Source: an uncultured Chloroflexota bacterium (GTDB taxonomy: Bacteria; Chloroflexota; Limnocylindria; Limnocylindrales; Limnocylindraceae). Taken from it: a DNA stretch of 6,071 nucleotides. The notes under the pieces are model-generated. The model had not been told where the DNA came from. It made no database searches and worked only from the letters and a program-made list of their open reading frames with translations. The stretch spans positions 1-6,071 of the forward strand of contig CAJARA010000044.1 of NCBI GenBank assembly GCA_903944295.1. The letters are read 5' to 3'. Shown here in pieces: positions 5,158 through 6,071 of this stretch; position 1 is the first letter of the stretch, and every line of letters begins with the position of its first letter. The translations under genes and the position numbers were made by a program.

Positions 5158-6071
5158 GCGGCACGGCGTCGAGTAGCCCGCTCGATCGCATTATCGCATC
5201 GTGTCTCGTCTACCTCAGCGTGGAGCGGAACCTCTCACCGCGCACGCTTGAGGCATATCGTGGTGACTACCGTTCGTTTGCCACATCGCTCGGTGCGGGA
5301 GAGGCGTGGCGTAGCGATGCGAAGGCGGCACAGGAGTGGTTGGCTGATGCGAACGTTGCTGTCTCCACCAAGCGTCGCCGTGCCGCGGCGCTCCGTGTGC
5401 TCTACCGATTTGCCGAGGGAGAGGGTGAGCTGACGCGTTCACTAAGCGGTGAGATCGACCTGCCGCGCACGCGACGCAGCCTCCCGGCCGTGCTCCGACC
5501 GGATGAAGTGGAACGACTCCTTGTGGCGCTCGCTGCTCCGCGTGACAGCGGCGAACTTGCAATAGCTGATGCGCAGCGCGCGCGTGCACTCGGTGAGCTC
5601 CTCTACGGATCGGGTGGCCGTGTCAGTGAGATCGTAGATCTCAATCTTGATGGGATTGATCTTGCCGAAGGGACGGTGCGACTTTTTGGTAAGGGACGGC
5701 GTGAACGGGTGGTCCCGATCGGAGAGCCGGCGGCTGATGCTGTGCGGACATATCTAGACGGAGGACGCGCCGCGCATGCTGGGGCTTCTGCTCGAAGCGG
5801 TGCCGCAGCCCCTGAGCCGTCGGCGCTGCTGCTGGCGCGTGGTGGCGCTCGCCTGCGCCGAGAGGCGGCGTGGACGGCGATCCGGACCGCCGCCAGTGCC
5901 GCTGGCCTTGGCAGGGAGATTCACCCGCATACGTTGCGCCACTCGTTTGCGACGCACCTCCTTGATGGCGGCGCCGACCTTCGCGTGGTCCAAGAACTGC
6001 TCGGGCACGCTGATATCGCCACAACGCAGCTCTACACGCACCTGCTTGGGAGCCACGTCCGTGACGCGTAC
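5154..6071 (+). CDS. xerD: Tyrosine recombinase XerC/XerD type, 3' end cut by window
   Basis: The frame from ATG 5154 stays open to the last base, giving 306 codons without a stop. By comparison with the family (about 295-310 residues) only a few C-terminal residues are missing. Xer recombinases resolve chromosome dimers at dif sites during division. The N-terminal SAM-like core-binding domain covers about 8-95 (CLVYLSVERNLSPRTLEAYRGD at 17-38, abridged). In the catalytic domain all active-site residues are present: R156 in GSGGRVSEI, K180 in FGKGRRERVVPIG, H259 and R262 in HPHTLRHSFATHLL, H285 in ELLGHADIATTQ and nucleophile Y294 in LYTH. R156 follows GG rather than the usual GL, and an alanine/glycine/serine-rich stretch of about 203-222 lengthens the K-to-H linker. 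The start shares ATGA with the recN stop. XerD is preferred because actinobacterial xerD lies near nadK-recN, but XerC or a single XerA-like protein cannot be excluded. Confidence 0.9.
   Translation, partial: MSGTASSSPLDRIIASCLVYLSVERNLSPRTLEAYRGDYRSFATSLGAGEAWRSDAKAAQEWLADANVAVSTKRRRAAALRVLYRFAEGEGELTRSLSGEIDLPRTRRSLPAVLRPDEVERLLVALAAPRDSGELAIADAQRARALGELLYGSGGRVSEIVDLNLDGIDLAEGTVRLFGKGRRERVVPIGEPAADAVRTYLDGGRAAHAGASARSGAAAPEPSALLLARGGARLRREAAWTAIRTAASAAGLGREIHPHTLRHSFATHLLDGGADLRVVQELLGHADIATTQLYTHLLGSHVRDAY

Noticed and set aside
5154..6071. Xer-type recombinase as a sign of a phage, integron or mobile element
   Set aside because: It is in tight overlap with recN in a housekeeping cluster. 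There are no att-like repeats, excisionase, tRNA or cargo genes, and chromosomal xerD near nadK-recN is known in Actinobacteria.
1..6071. A previously undescribed system
   Set aside because: Every sizeable frame is explained by well-known families. The only non-coding gap is 71 bases. No repeats array, RNA gene or unknown gene was seen.

Overview
The window is a dense, single-strand run of conserved bacterial housekeeping genes. All are on the + strand, with high GC and short or negative gene spacing. In order they are: the 3' end of xseA (exonuclease VII large subunit), xseB (exonuclease VII small subunit), dxs (1-deoxy-D-xylulose-5-phosphate synthase), nadK (NAD kinase), recN (SMC-like DNA repair ATPase), and most of a tyrosine recombinase of the XerC/XerD type that runs off the right edge.

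The junctions suggest co-transcription with translational coupling. xseA and xseB overlap by 20 bases. xseB/dxs, nadK/recN and recN/xer each share a 4-base start/stop overlap (ATGA or GTGA). The only real gap is the 71 bases between dxs and the start I prefer for nadK. That junction holds two GC-rich inverted repeats and no U-tract.

The gene order resembles two familiar neighbourhoods joined together: the xseA-xseB-(ispA)-dxs-(tlyA)-recN cluster of Firmicutes and the (tlyA)-nadK-recN-...-xerD cluster of Actinobacteria. The ispA and tlyA genes often found in these clusters are absent here. With the high GC, the actinobacterial or Chloroflexi-like Dxs wording (GGHLGPSLGVVEL, FDTGHQAYPHK) and the tight packing, I infer a compact-genome member of Chloroflexota or a deep actinobacterial-type lineage. 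This placement is not proven.

Functionally the block mixes DNA repair and chromosome maintenance (XseAB, RecN, Xer) with the first step of non-mevalonate isoprenoid synthesis (Dxs) and NADP supply (NadK). NADPH is used by DXR, the enzyme after Dxs, so a metabolic link is plausible but is only inference.

I found no mobile element, CRISPR array, RNA gene or undescribed system. The points worth a second look are small: altered motifs in Dxs and NadK, a duplicated stop/start module at nadK-recN, hairpins at the dxs-nadK junction, an acidic XseB tail, and an unusual arginine motif plus a linker insertion in the Xer recombinase.
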